From NCBI GenBank assembly GCA_037190845.1, contig JBBCJI010000027.1, forward strand, positions 1 to 64,000: DNA of 64,000 nt, written 5' to 3'. Positions 8,921 through 17,144 of the stretch are shown piece by piece. Under the pieces are notes generated by a model. The model was not told the origin of the DNA and made no database searches. It was given only the letters and a program-made list of their open reading frames with translations. Each line of letters starts with the position of its first letter. Position 1 is the first letter of the stretch. This DNA is from JBEBVQ01 sp037190845. GTDB lineage: Bacteria > Bacteroidota > Bacteroidia > Chitinophagales > Chitinophagaceae. The translations under genes were made by a program, and so were the position numbers.

Positions 8921-10141
8921 TCACTGTACTTGCTTGTATACCGAATCATAAGCACTTATTCCTTTACCCAGATCAAAATAATCTATACTCCCTGCGCGGA
9001 TGGCAGAAGCATCAAAAGTTGTCTGCAGGGCTTCTGTAATTGCTTTCCGATAAGCATCTTGATGATATTGATCCACCAGTACGCCTGCACGATATTGCTG
9101 TACAATCCGGTCTGAGTCGCCTACACCTGCATTGCAGATTACCGGTACACCCATTGCCATCAACTCTCCCTGCTTTACCGGGGAAGATGCTTTTTTGGAG
9201 AACGCCTGCTTCAGGAAAAACAGACCATAATCCATCAGCGAAATATAGTACGGCATCTCCGTCCGCCCGGCACTAACAATATGGATACGATCTGCCGGCA
9301 CACCTTGTTTTCCTGCATCGGCAATGATCATTTCCGGCGGTTCAGTAGTCACAAAAAAGAAAATGCTCTGTGGATGTATTTCCAGCCAGACTTTAAAGAA
9401 TGACAGCATCTCCGGCAACAGATACCAGGTACCAAGCGATCCTACATATCCCAACACCATGACATCGTCAGGTATACCCACAGCTTTCTTCAATGCAATT
9501 TGTCTCTCCCCTTCTATCACTGCCGGATCAAACAAATCCGTATCCACACAGCAGGGAATAACCGTTATTTCCGGCAGATCGGGGATATTCCATTTATGTA
9601 TTTCCTTCTTGCCCGCATGAGTCAGGGATATAACGGCATCAGAATGACGGAGAAATTCTTTTTCCTTTTTCTTGAAATAACGGTATATCGTGTTGTATAA
9701 TGGGTTGGAGCGATTCCATAATCCGCCGTCCACACGTTCGTCTGCCCAGAATCCGCGCATATCGAATATAAAACGGGTATCGAATTTCCGCTTCATCCAC
9801 AGCCCGACCATAGCGCTGATATAGCTCCTGCAGTGAATGATGTCAAATTTATGTTTACGATGCAGGGACGCTGCATATTTTTTCAGCTCCGAAACGTCTT
9901 TCAGGGTAGACAACACCGGCGGCGTGGCCGTATACGGGATGGGATGCCAGGTAATACCATGCCTGCTGCAGATCGTTTCAATCTGGGATTTATGAGCTGC
10001 GAAACGCCGCGCTTTCTCACAGCTCAACAATAATATCCGGTAACCTTTTGCGGCAAGGCCGGCCAGATAGGGTAACACCTGCGATTGCCCGAGCGGATCG
10101 GTCATTCCATCGTAGGATATATACAGGATGGAGGAAGACAT
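8921..10141 (-). CDS. Family 4-like glycosyltransferase
   Basis: This 406-residue GT-B fold protein has an N-terminal acceptor domain starting with YISYDGMTDPLGQSQVLPYL and a C-terminal donor domain with VLGYVGSLGTWYL, followed by SSPVKQGELMAMGVPVICN. The latter resembles the EX7E region of GT4 enzymes. DMRGFWADERVDGG is often seen in bacterial exopolysaccharide GT4 members. There is no signal peptide, so it works in the cytosol on a nucleotide-sugar donor. It is convergent with the GT39-like gene and no capsule operon surrounds it, so the product glycan cannot be named. Confidence 0.8.
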   Translation of the reverse strand: MSSSILYISYDGMTDPLGQSQVLPYLAGLAAKGYRILLLSCEKARRFAAHKSQIETICSRHGITWHPIPYTATPPVLSTLKDVSELKKYAASLHRKHKFDIIHCRSYISAMVGLWMKRKFDTRFIFDMRGFWADERVDGGLWNRSNPLYNTIYRYFKKKEKEFLRHSDAVISLTHAGKKEIHKWNIPDLPEITVIPCCVDTDLFDPAVIEGERQIALKKAVGIPDDVMVLGYVGSLGTWYLLPEMLSFFKVWLEIHPQSIFFFVTTEPPEMIIADAGKQGVPADRIHIVSAGRTEMPYYISLMDYGLFFLKQAFSKKASSPVKQGELMAMGVPVICNAGVGDSDRIVQQYRAGVLVDQYHQDAYRKAITEALQTTFDASAIRAGSIDYFDLGKGISAYDSVYKQVQ

Positions 10142-10398
10142 AAATGCAAGATTGGAAATAAATTTTGTCTTTGAAAATAAATTTAACCATTACACGTATT
10201 GCTCCTGTCATGCCGACGGTATCCAGGGCTGTTGAGTGCTACATGGGATATCGCGACGGGATTATTATGTACCACTATCCGCCTGGCACGTTTTTATTTA
10301 GAATGCAACAACCCTGCGCCGGTATCATCATAACCCGTTTTGCATCATTTATTGGTGTATCCGGGAGCTCATCTGCTGAAAATTGTTATTTTTACGCC
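10142..10398. other. Divergent spacer between GT4 and pRiA4b-like genes
   Basis: A reading frame runs through this stretch into the next gene, but its translation looks non-coding (mixed, no domain), so I treat the region as the shared upstream region of two divergent genes. TATTTTTA just before 10399 is a near match to the -7 box. Confidence 0.4.
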
Positions 10399-10947
10399 AT
10401 GGCATTATTGCGTTTCAGAATATACTGGGAGGAAGACGATCAGGTTTACCGTGATATTGAAATACAACCGGGACAAACATTTTTGGATTTGCATCAGGCA
10501 ATCATCAAAGCGTATGAGTTTGACGGCAAGCATGCCGCTTCGTTTTATGAAAGCAATGACCGCTGGGAGCATGGCCGGGCCATCTCTTCCGAAGTGCTGG
10601 TCAACAAAAAGGATGCTCCTGCCCTTTCGATGCTGAAAACACCTGTGTCCGCACTGGTTACCAACCCTGGTCAGAAATTTATCTATGAGTATGACCCTGC
10701 CAAACGCTGGTTGTTTCTTGTAGAGCTGATCGGAGTGAGTAGAGAGGAAAACCCAAAGCTGACCTATCCGCATTGTATTCGTAAAGAGGGTATCGGCCCT
10801 GCCCAATATGGCGTTAAAGGTGTTCATCCCGACAAGCTGATGGAAGTGGAGGAAAAATACGATCTGGGTGCAGATGAGATGGCCGAAGGCTTCGGCAGCG
10901 AAGGAGAAGAGCCAGCCGGCGGTGATGATCAGGATACATTTTTGTAG
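10399..10947 (+). CDS. pRiA4b ORF-3-like family protein
   Basis: This 182-residue protein fits the plasmid pRiA4b ORF-3-like family, whose molecular role is unknown. The family pattern is visible: FIYEYDPAKRWLFLVEL at about 93-110, followed by the YPHC...G.GPAQYGVKG segment. The C-terminus is acidic (EEPAGGDDQD). I chose the ATG at 10399 because conserved sequence starts there (MALLRFRIYWEED) and a TAnnTTTA-like box lies just upstream; an in-frame start at 10165 would add 78 residues of unlikely sequence. The TAG stop sits exactly at the left end of a MITE-like element, so the original C-terminus may have been changed by the insertion. Confidence 0.7.
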   Translation: MALLRFRIYWEEDDQVYRDIEIQPGQTFLDLHQAIIKAYEFDGKHAASFYESNDRWEHGRAISSEVLVNKKDAPALSMLKTPVSALVTNPGQKFIYEYDPAKRWLFLVELIGVSREENPKLTYPHCIRKEGIGPAQYGVKGVHPDKLMEVEEKYDLGADEMAEGFGSEGEEPAGGDDQDTFL

Positions 10948-11239
10948 GGAGAATAATTAGTCGTCCCTTAAAAATGGCTCAATTCCATGTCTATCAGTTA
11001 TATAGCCAAAAAATGGACAGAAAAATTGCAAGGTTTTCGTAGGTGTAAGTTAAAATCCTGCAATTAAAGACAAGCATACTGAGTGCGATGGCGGCTCAAG
11101 GCCGCCATGACAAAGTGGTTATTGGTTAGACACGTTCGCTAACTGTACTGAATATGAATCTGTCCTCCATGTCATCCCGGCCACCGAGCCGGGATCTCAC
11201 GGCGACATTGACTTTTTAAGGGACGACTAATTATTCGCC
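10948..11239. mobile_element. MITE-like element with 24-bp perfect terminal inverted repeats
   Basis: Bases 10951-10974 and 11213-11236 are perfect inverted copies over 24 bases, and the match extends outward three more bases after one mismatch. The element is about 290 bp and has no reading frame. Inside are the hairpin GGCGGCTCAAGGCCGCC (11088-11108) and a TCCCGGC...GCCGGGA hairpin (11174-11193). The stretch before the latter (ATGAATCTGTCC...TGTCAT) matches the flank of palindromic repeats C and D. No clear target duplication was found. Confidence 0.65.
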
Positions 11240-11265
11240 CGTTATAGAACGTCATTAAAACAAGT

Positions 11266-12180
11266 ATGGGTACAACATCTCTTCCTCATACGCTACTGGT
11301 TATTGCAGGACCGACAGCCGCAGGTAAGTCTGCTGTTGCTGTAGATATTGCGTTGCGCCTGGGCACAGAGATCGTCTCCGCCGACTCACGGCAATGTTAC
11401 CGGGAGATGAGCATCGGTACGGCCAAACCTTCCCCTGATGATCAAAAAGGTATCAGACACCATTTTATTGATGCGTTTCCGGTAACGGAAGAGATTAGTG
11501 CGGCTGCTTATGAGCAGCTTGGAATGGCCTACCTCAGCGATATTTTTTCCCGGCATGATACAGCAGTTGTCTGCGGCGGTACCGGGCTGTATATAAAGGC
11601 ACTCTGTGAAGGGCTGGACGAAATGCCGGAGACGGACACGACTGTAGCAGATGCAGTACGGAATGCGTATGATACACATGGGATGACCTGGCTGCAGCAG
11701 GCTGTAATGGAGGAAGATCCTGTTTTTTATGCCCGGGGAGAGATTTATAATCCTGTACGCATGATACGGGTGTTGTCGTTCATACGCAGCACAGGGCAAA
11801 GCATTACCCGGTTCAGAACATCGGCAAAAAAGCAAAGACCGTTCCGCATTGTTAAAGCAGCATTGGAATTGCCACGCGCTGTCTTGTATGAGCGTATTAA
11901 CCTCCGGGTAGACCTGATGATGGAGCAGGGGTTGCTGGCAGAAGCGGAAAAACTGTATCCCCTGCGTCATCTGAAAAACCTGCAGACAGTAGGCTATACG
12001 GAGCTTTTTGAGTATATGGATGGGAAATATAATCTCCCGGTTGCTATCGAAAAGATAAAACAGCACACCCGCAATTATGCCAAACGGCAAATGACCTGGT
12101 TTAAGAAAGACAAGGATATTAGCTGGTTCCGGGCAGATGCTCCTGATGTGGCAGACCGTATTTTAGTAGCAAGTATTTAG
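11266..12180 (+). CDS. miaA: tRNA dimethylallyltransferase MiaA
   Basis: This 304-residue cytosolic enzyme prenylates A37 of tRNAs that read UNN codons. The P-loop GPTAAGKS is at residues 15-22, the tRNA/substrate motif SADSRQCYREM follows, and CGGTGLYIKAL and the C-terminal QHTRNYAKRQMTWFKKD are diagnostic. The length is normal. With mtaB, it is the second A37-modification gene in the window, though they are 5 kb apart and not in one operon. Transcription starts just beyond the MITE-like element, so that element may supply or separate its promoter. Confidence 0.93.
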   Translation: MGTTSLPHTLLVIAGPTAAGKSAVAVDIALRLGTEIVSADSRQCYREMSIGTAKPSPDDQKGIRHHFIDAFPVTEEISAAAYEQLGMAYLSDIFSRHDTAVVCGGTGLYIKALCEGLDEMPETDTTVADAVRNAYDTHGMTWLQQAVMEEDPVFYARGEIYNPVRMIRVLSFIRSTGQSITRFRTSAKKQRPFRIVKAALELPRAVLYERINLRVDLMMEQGLLAEAEKLYPLRHLKNLQTVGYTELFEYMDGKYNLPVAIEKIKQHTRNYAKRQMTWFKKDKDISWFRADAPDVADRILVASI

Positions 12181-12274
12181 TAGCGGGTAGTAAGCTGTTT
12201 TGACTTAATACTTATGATTATTGACGACTTATAATAATCGCAACTGGATACTTACTACTAACGACTTGCTACTA
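12178..12274. terminator. Inverted repeat between convergent miaA and protease genes
   Basis: TAGTAGCGGGTAGTAAG at 12178-12194 pairs imperfectly with CTTACTACTAACGACTTGCTACTA at 12251-12274. The arms are made of repeated TAGTA words. Its position between two convergent stops suggests a bidirectional terminator. Confidence 0.45.
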
Positions 12275-13366
12275 CTTATACACCTGTACCAGGCAAGTAT
12301 AATCCTGTAATTTTTCAATTTGCTGCTCCCGTGGAAGCTTGCCGATCCTGCTGTAGCGGGGAAGCTGTATGTTCAACTGCCGGGGAAGGGAATGCAATAA
12401 TGTATGCAGCGCATTCGTGCTTACTGCATAGGTAATATTCATGCTTTCCGTCTCATGGGCCGTCACAATGCCGATCACATTCCCATGTGCATCGAGTACG
12501 GGGGCCCCGCTCTGTCCCGGATTAGCTGGCAGGTCGAGCCTGTACTGATCTGTATTACCCCGGAAGCCATTACGGGCGCTTACATAACCTTCATTGTAGA
12601 CGATCTCATCCTGCGGGAAACCGAGTGTATATATCCGCGCACCCAATGGGGATTTGGCAGGTGCAAAATAGTACGGCAACTCTCCTTTTCCAAAACGGAA
12701 ATTTTTCTTCTCTACCCGGAGCAATGCAATATCCGTCGCCTCATCATACGCAACAGTGTATGTCTTGTAATACCGGCCTTCGCGTGTACGGATATAGACA
12801 GAATCAGCGCCATTCACCACATGATAATTGGTAACGAGATACCCGTCATTCGTCAATGCAAAAGCAGTACCACTGGAATTCACCTCCGCATCCGGCCCCA
12901 TACGTTCCAGCGTGTCCCGGATTTTGTTGATCGTAAGATTTTGCTGGTACTGGGCATTCTTAATACGGGCAATATCTTTCTGAATATTGACAAGTGTAAG
13001 ATAAGATGAAGTCTTGCGGACAACAGTATTACTCTGCAATATCCATACCGTAACAAGCGAGGTGATCAGAGCGATGCCAGCGGCAACAGCAGCCGTCCGC
13101 AGGAATTGATTCCGGGAAAACGGAATACTGATTCTTTTCTTTTTTGGAGCCTGTATATCCTGATGTACGTCCTGCAGCAGAGAGCGAAACCGCCGGTTCC
13201 TGCCGGCGTCTTCAAGGGATCGCAACAGATCAACCTGTTCACCAAAAGCGGCTGCGAACTCCGGATCCGAAGCCATTTTCACCTGGAGATCAACAGATTC
13301 CGCTTCCGTAAGCGTCCCTGCCAGCCAGGCCTCAGCCAGTATTACTATATCAACGTCGTGAGACAT
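12272..13366 (-). CDS. Membrane-anchored trypsin-like protease with anti-sigma-like N-terminus
   Basis: This 364-residue protein has three parts. Residues 1-75 form a helical cytoplasmic domain (AEAWLAGTLTEAESVDLQ) like the N-termini of membrane anti-sigma factors. Residues 88-110 are one membrane helix preceded by basic KKKRIS. Residues 165-330 are a trypsin/DegP-like domain in the periplasm with the full triad His182 (TNYHVV), Asp212 (ATDIALL) and Ser286 (PGQSGAP). No PDZ domain is seen. The sigma factor gene lies just upstream on the same strand, so it may bind and control that sigma factor. The sigma-binding role is inferred from the layout and helical pattern and not from a firm domain match. 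Confidence 0.75.
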   Translation of the reverse strand: MSHDVDIVILAEAWLAGTLTEAESVDLQVKMASDPEFAAAFGEQVDLLRSLEDAGRNRRFRSLLQDVHQDIQAPKKKRISIPFSRNQFLRTAAVAAGIALITSLVTVWILQSNTVVRKTSSYLTLVNIQKDIARIKNAQYQQNLTINKIRDTLERMGPDAEVNSSGTAFALTNDGYLVTNYHVVNGADSVYIRTREGRYYKTYTVAYDEATDIALLRVEKKNFRFGKGELPYYFAPAKSPLGARIYTLGFPQDEIVYNEGYVSARNGFRGNTDQYRLDLPANPGQSGAPVLDAHGNVIGIVTAHETESMNITYAVSTNALHTLLHSLPRQLNIQLPRYSRIGKLPREQQIEKLQDYTCLVQVYK

Positions 13367-13391
13367 AAAAAAATATAATTATGAGCTATGT

Positions 13392-13446
13392 ATGATGGGT
13401 TATGAATTAAAGTATTATAATTTAATTCCCTTTTCATCATTCATCA
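13392..13446 (-). repeat. Inverted repeat between sigma factor and protease genes
   Basis: ATGATGGGTTATGAATTAAA pairs with TTTAATTCCC...TCATCAT on the other side of an AT-rich loop. It sits between the sigma stop and the protease start, so it could attenuate read-through in this two-gene unit. Confidence 0.35.
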
Positions 13447-13447
13447 T

Positions 13448-14026
13448 TTATTTCGCCTGCACACCATAAAACAGCTTACGGAGTCTTGCAAGACACTTAT
13501 ATTTCTGCGTTTTGGCATTATCCGGATTAGTATATCCAAAATCCTGCGCTATCTCCTGCATACTTTTATCTTCATGATAAAAGGCTTTGAGCAGCGCATT
13601 ACAAGGATGCCCCAACCGGTCTAATGCTATATCCAGTTGCCCGAAGTGGCGCTCCCGTTCCCGATGCAACTCCAGATCGTCATCCCAGACACCATATCCG
13701 GGATCTTCAACTTCCCGATCATATCGGCTGTCTGCCGGGTTTCGATGGCGTGATTGCAGCTTTTTATACCAGAGCCGTTTACTGACCGCCACGAGATATG
13801 TCCCGATCCGGCATGTGAGTATAAATTCTTCCGTACAAGCCTTTTCAAAGAGGACGACCATTGCTTCCTGAAAAATATCGGCCGCATCTGTTTCGGAACC
13901 TCCATTTATCCGGATCCAGTTCATCACAACAGGATAATGCTGCCGGTATATCATTTCGGCTACATCCCTCCGGCCTTCGGCCAGCCCTGTCAGCATCTTC
14001 TGTTCTGCACCTGACGGATCGTACAC
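13448..14026 (-). CDS. RNA polymerase sigma-70 factor, ECF type
   Basis: This 192-residue protein has a sigma region 2 at about 25-95, with DAADIFQEAMVVLFEK as the core-binding helix. Region 4 at about 130-188 has the helix-turn-helix KSMQEIAQDFGYTNPDNAKTQ. There is no region 1 or 3, so it is an ECF-type factor that directs RNA polymerase to stress or envelope genes. The next gene downstream, 81 bases away, is a membrane protease with an anti-sigma-like N-terminus and is the obvious candidate partner. ECF genes in this phylum often sit with FecR-like anti-sigma and SusC genes; neither is present here. Confidence 0.83.
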   Translation of the reverse strand: MYDPSGAEQKMLTGLAEGRRDVAEMIYRQHYPVVMNWIRINGGSETDAADIFQEAMVVLFEKACTEEFILTCRIGTYLVAVSKRLWYKKLQSRHRNPADSRYDREVEDPGYGVWDDDLELHRERERHFGQLDIALDRLGHPCNALLKAFYHEDKSMQEIAQDFGYTNPDNAKTQKYKCLARLRKLFYGVQAK

Positions 14027-14336
14027 TGATTAATACATTTAGGATAAAAAGGTAACCCTTTTTACGCAATGAAATTAACTAAAATTCATCCGCAATCCGG
14101 GCCAGTCGTAAAATTAAGAATATAACAGAATGAAGTATATAGTATCCGTTCAATTTAAGAAGATTTTAGTACCTGGCAGGAAGAGATACAAACACTCCGC
14201 ATAAAAGTGGGCCTTTCTTTCAATATTTTGCTCCAGTTATTTGATCATGATCTTATAACAAGACACATCACTACATAAGTATTCCAATTATAACAAACCC
14301 TCTTCAGAACGTATAAACCGGTCTGTCAAAACAGCC
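14027..14336. other. Spacer between sigma factor and response regulator genes
   Basis: This AT-rich stretch of 310 bases has no gene or repeat that I can recognise. It should contain the sigma-factor promoter on the minus strand. Confidence 0.4.
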
Positions 14337-14975
14337 TTAATCCAACAGCTTCATTACAATCGCTTCGCGAACCATCGATGCGGTATTTTTAACATCAAGC
14401 TTGAACATAATATTGACCCGGTGATGTTCTACCGTACGCTGGCTCAAAAAAAGCATTTCTGCGATCTGCTGGTTCGTATGTCCGTCAACGATCAGCCGCA
14501 GCACCTCTTTCTCACGTTGTGTCAGTACCGGTGAAGAAGCAGATTTCTTTTTTACGTCAATAGCTTCATTATAAACAATCTCCTTCATTCGGGGATCCAC
14601 GTACTGCATGCCTGAACAGACCTCTTTGATGGCCTGATACAGTACGTCCTTCCCGGCGCTCTTGAGGACATACCCCATTGCTCCGGTGTGTAATATCTCC
14701 TGCAATACAGCCGGCTGATCAAGATTGGTAAGTGCAATCACTACCACACCGGGATAATCCCGCCGGATAAAATGTAAAAGTTCAACTCCATGTATACCCG
14801 GCATCTGGATATCCATCAGCAAAACATCCGGCGGGTCTTCCTTCAGTCCTGCAATAAGGTCATTTCCACTGGTATATACCCCCTGAAGAACAATTCCCTC
14901 ACAGCCGGCCAGTATACGCTGTAATCCTTCCGTCACAACAGGATGGTCATCCACAATAGATACCTTAATCGTCAT
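14337..14975 (-). CDS. NarL/LuxR-type response regulator
   Basis: This 212-residue protein has an N-terminal receiver domain with acidic pocket Asp9-Asp10, phospho-acceptor Asp55 in LLMDIQMPG and the conserved Lys near residue 105 (LKSAGKD). The C-terminal LuxR-type helix-turn-helix at about 148-210 has LTQREKEVLRLIVDGHTNQQIAEML. It overlaps the upstream histidine kinase gene by four bases, so the two are translationally coupled and form a cognate pair. The target genes are unknown; the nearest are the large T9SS cargo gene upstream and the sigma factor downstream. Confidence 0.9.
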   Translation of the reverse strand: MTIKVSIVDDHPVVTEGLQRILAGCEGIVLQGVYTSGNDLIAGLKEDPPDVLLMDIQMPGIHGVELLHFIRRDYPGVVVIALTNLDQPAVLQEILHTGAMGYVLKSAGKDVLYQAIKEVCSGMQYVDPRMKEIVYNEAIDVKKKSASSPVLTQREKEVLRLIVDGHTNQQIAEMLFLSQRTVEHHRVNIMFKLDVKNTASMVREAIVMKLLD

Positions 14976-16939
14976 GTTACCTGTTTTTTTTGCAATTGTA
15001 AGTCAAACTCAAGGTACGCATTCGTACCGTTTGGCTGTATCCTGCTTATGGAAAAGACCCCATTCATCTCAACAACTCTTGCCCGTATCGTTTCCAGCCC
15101 CATCCCTTCCCTGAAATAATCTGAAATACCCACACCGTTATCCTCCACCGTTATGCTGAGTATTCCATGGTGGGCGCTTATCTGAACGAGTACTTTCGTG
15201 GCATTTGCATGTCTGATGACATTCTGCATCAGTTCCTGTACAATCCGGTAAATGGACAATTCAAAATCAGGAGACAGCCTTTCATTAAAACCATAACATT
15301 GAAAATCCACGCGTATTCGTCCACCCCGTTCAATCTTATTACAAAACAGACGAATAGAATGCGGGAGCCCATATCTTATGACCAGTTCGGGCATAAGTGA
15401 ATGTGCTGTTTTACGGATTTCTTCCAGGGCTTCCGTTACCGTATCCACTACTTCCTTATAATCGGCGGCCGGCTTCAGCACAGTATATTTTGACGGCAAC
15501 TCATCCAGATACATGATCGCCGTCGACAACAACCCGCCTACACCATCGTGCAATTCATTGGCCATTTTACTACGCTCCGCTTCTTCTCCTTTGATGAATG
15601 CATGCAGCGACTTCACCTTTTCCTCCTGCTTTAACGCAGCTATTTTTGTCTGCTGCAATCGTTGTTTATATACATAAAACACAACAAGAACCAATATAAG
15701 GCTTAAAGAAACCGCCCACACGATCCGGATATTATTTTGCTGACGGACAAGCAACAACTCTTTATACGCAATTTCTTTATCCTTCTGGGCAGTACGGTAC
15801 CGGATTTCCGTCTTGTTAATATTATCCAGGATTTCCCGTGTACGAAGGCTGTCTTTCAGCCTGGCATACTGCTGCTGGAACTGGTAGGCTTCTTTATATC
15901 TCCCGATGCGGGCATAGAGATCGGAAAGATTGTGATACACAGATGTCAGATCACTGGCAATGTGGTTCTCTTCCGCATTTTTCAACGCAACATGTAAAAA
16001 ATGTTCTGCCTGTTCATAACGCCCCATCAGTAGGTAAGCGGATCCCATCAGCACAATCGAATTGTTATAGTTGACGGGAGCCACTTTTTTTTCAAGGGTT
16101 TGCGCAGACCGGATCAATGCAAATGCTGCTGCGTATTGCCCCTGCAGAATCCGGATACGCCCCATGCTGGCCAGTACGGAGAATCTGAGCGCCGGAAGGT
16201 CATGCTTATAGGTCAGCTCCAGCACACGTGCATAATAAAGCATAGCATCTTCCTGCCTGCCCTGCTGTTCGAGTATAATCCCTTTATGTAACAAAATACC
16301 ACCCAGAATTTCATGATTCTCCTGCTCGTTCGCATACCGTTCGCCCAGGTCCAGATAGTACCAGGCACTGCTGTCTATTCCTACATCCATCAATACAATA
16401 GCGAGGTTATTATAGATGTAACTCCGACTGATAACAGGATGCGGCTCATTGGTCAGCAATGCCTGGTACAGATAGAGAACTGCCATCTCATAATCCCCCC
16501 GGATCTGGTATACATGAGCCAGGTGATTGTAAATATAAGGTGTCAGATGAGTAGACGCCATCTGGTTACAATACGTAAGCGCATACCGCAATGTCTGCAA
16601 GGCTTCCGTATACATGCCCAGACCTGTATAGAAATCCCCGAAATGCAGCAGTACCCTGACTGTTGTCAATACATGATTTTGCTGCAGGCTGCTTTTTAAC
16701 AATTCACGGTACAATAGTATGGCGCTGTCGGGATATTGATGCTGAAACTGCTTCAACTCCGCGACCCTGGCCTCAATGGTTTGTGTGTCTTCTTGAAATG
16801 TCTTCTGGTATTCCGGCAGCCTGAACTGGGCATTTTCTATAGTTACAGGCTGCGCATATGCCATCTGCTGCAGACATATCATGCACAGCAGCAGGCAACC
16901 ATGAATGTACCTGTCTCGCACCAGATGCACATAACTCAT
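14972..16939 (-). CDS. TPR-containing sensor histidine kinase (HisKA_3 type)
   Basis: The first 350 or so residues are periplasmic and consist of TPR repeats (for example GDFYTGLGMYTEALQTLRYAL and YNHLAHVYQIRGDYEMAVLYL). One membrane helix follows (IVWAVSLSLILVLVVFYVY), then a coiled coil, the HisKA_3 box NELHDGVGG with the phospho-accepting His, and a HATPase domain with VEDNGVG. It passes phosphate to the coupled NarL-type regulator. I placed the start at the second ATG (16939), which gives a normal signal peptide ending MAYAQ; the longer start at 16966 adds nine residues and would precede a TACCTTTA promoter-like box. Confidence 0.85.
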   Translation of the reverse strand: MSYVHLVRDRYIHGCLLLCMICLQQMAYAQPVTIENAQFRLPEYQKTFQEDTQTIEARVAELKQFQHQYPDSAILLYRELLKSSLQQNHVLTTVRVLLHFGDFYTGLGMYTEALQTLRYALTYCNQMASTHLTPYIYNHLAHVYQIRGDYEMAVLYLYQALLTNEPHPVISRSYIYNNLAIVLMDVGIDSSAWYYLDLGERYANEQENHEILGGILLHKGIILEQQGRQEDAMLYYARVLELTYKHDLPALRFSVLASMGRIRILQGQYAAAFALIRSAQTLEKKVAPVNYNNSIVLMGSAYLLMGRYEQAEHFLHVALKNAEENHIASDLTSVYHNLSDLYARIGRYKEAYQFQQQYARLKDSLRTREILDNINKTEIRYRTAQKDKEIAYKELLLVRQQNNIRIVWAVSLSLILVLVVFYVYKQRLQQTKIAALKQEEKVKSLHAFIKGEEAERSKMANELHDGVGGLLSTAIMYLDELPSKYTVLKPAADYKEVVDTVTEALEEIRKTAHSLMPELVIRYGLPHSIRLFCNKIERGGRIRVDFQCYGFNERLSPDFELSIYRIVQELMQNVIRHANATKVLVQISAHHGILSITVEDNGVGISDYFREGMGLETIRARVVEMNGVFSISRIQPNGTNAYLEFDLQLQKKQVT

Positions 16940-17064
16940 AATAACCCTGTAAAGGTAATAATGCATTAGTAAACATACTATTAATCAGACAAAATGGGAA
17001 AATAGGAATTTCTTCCTATCGCAAAACCCGTAGAAATACCTATCAGCCTCTACACCTTCCCGTC

Positions 17065-17072
17065 TATTTTTG
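17065..17072 (+). promoter_or_regulatory. Putative -7 promoter box of the beta-helix cargo gene
   Basis: TATTTTTG matches TAnnTTTG exactly and lies 72 bases before the start codon. This would leave a leader of about 65 bases. Confidence 0.4.
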
Positions 17073-17144
17073 AATAGTCAAAGAATGATCAAAATCGTTG
17101 GATTACATACTATTTCATTTTTCATCTTATAAATTTCCGGCAGC

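Noticed and set aside
10165..10398. An N-terminal extension of the pRiA4b-like protein
   Set aside because: Its sequence has no recognisable pattern and a promoter-like box lies just before the better start at 10399.
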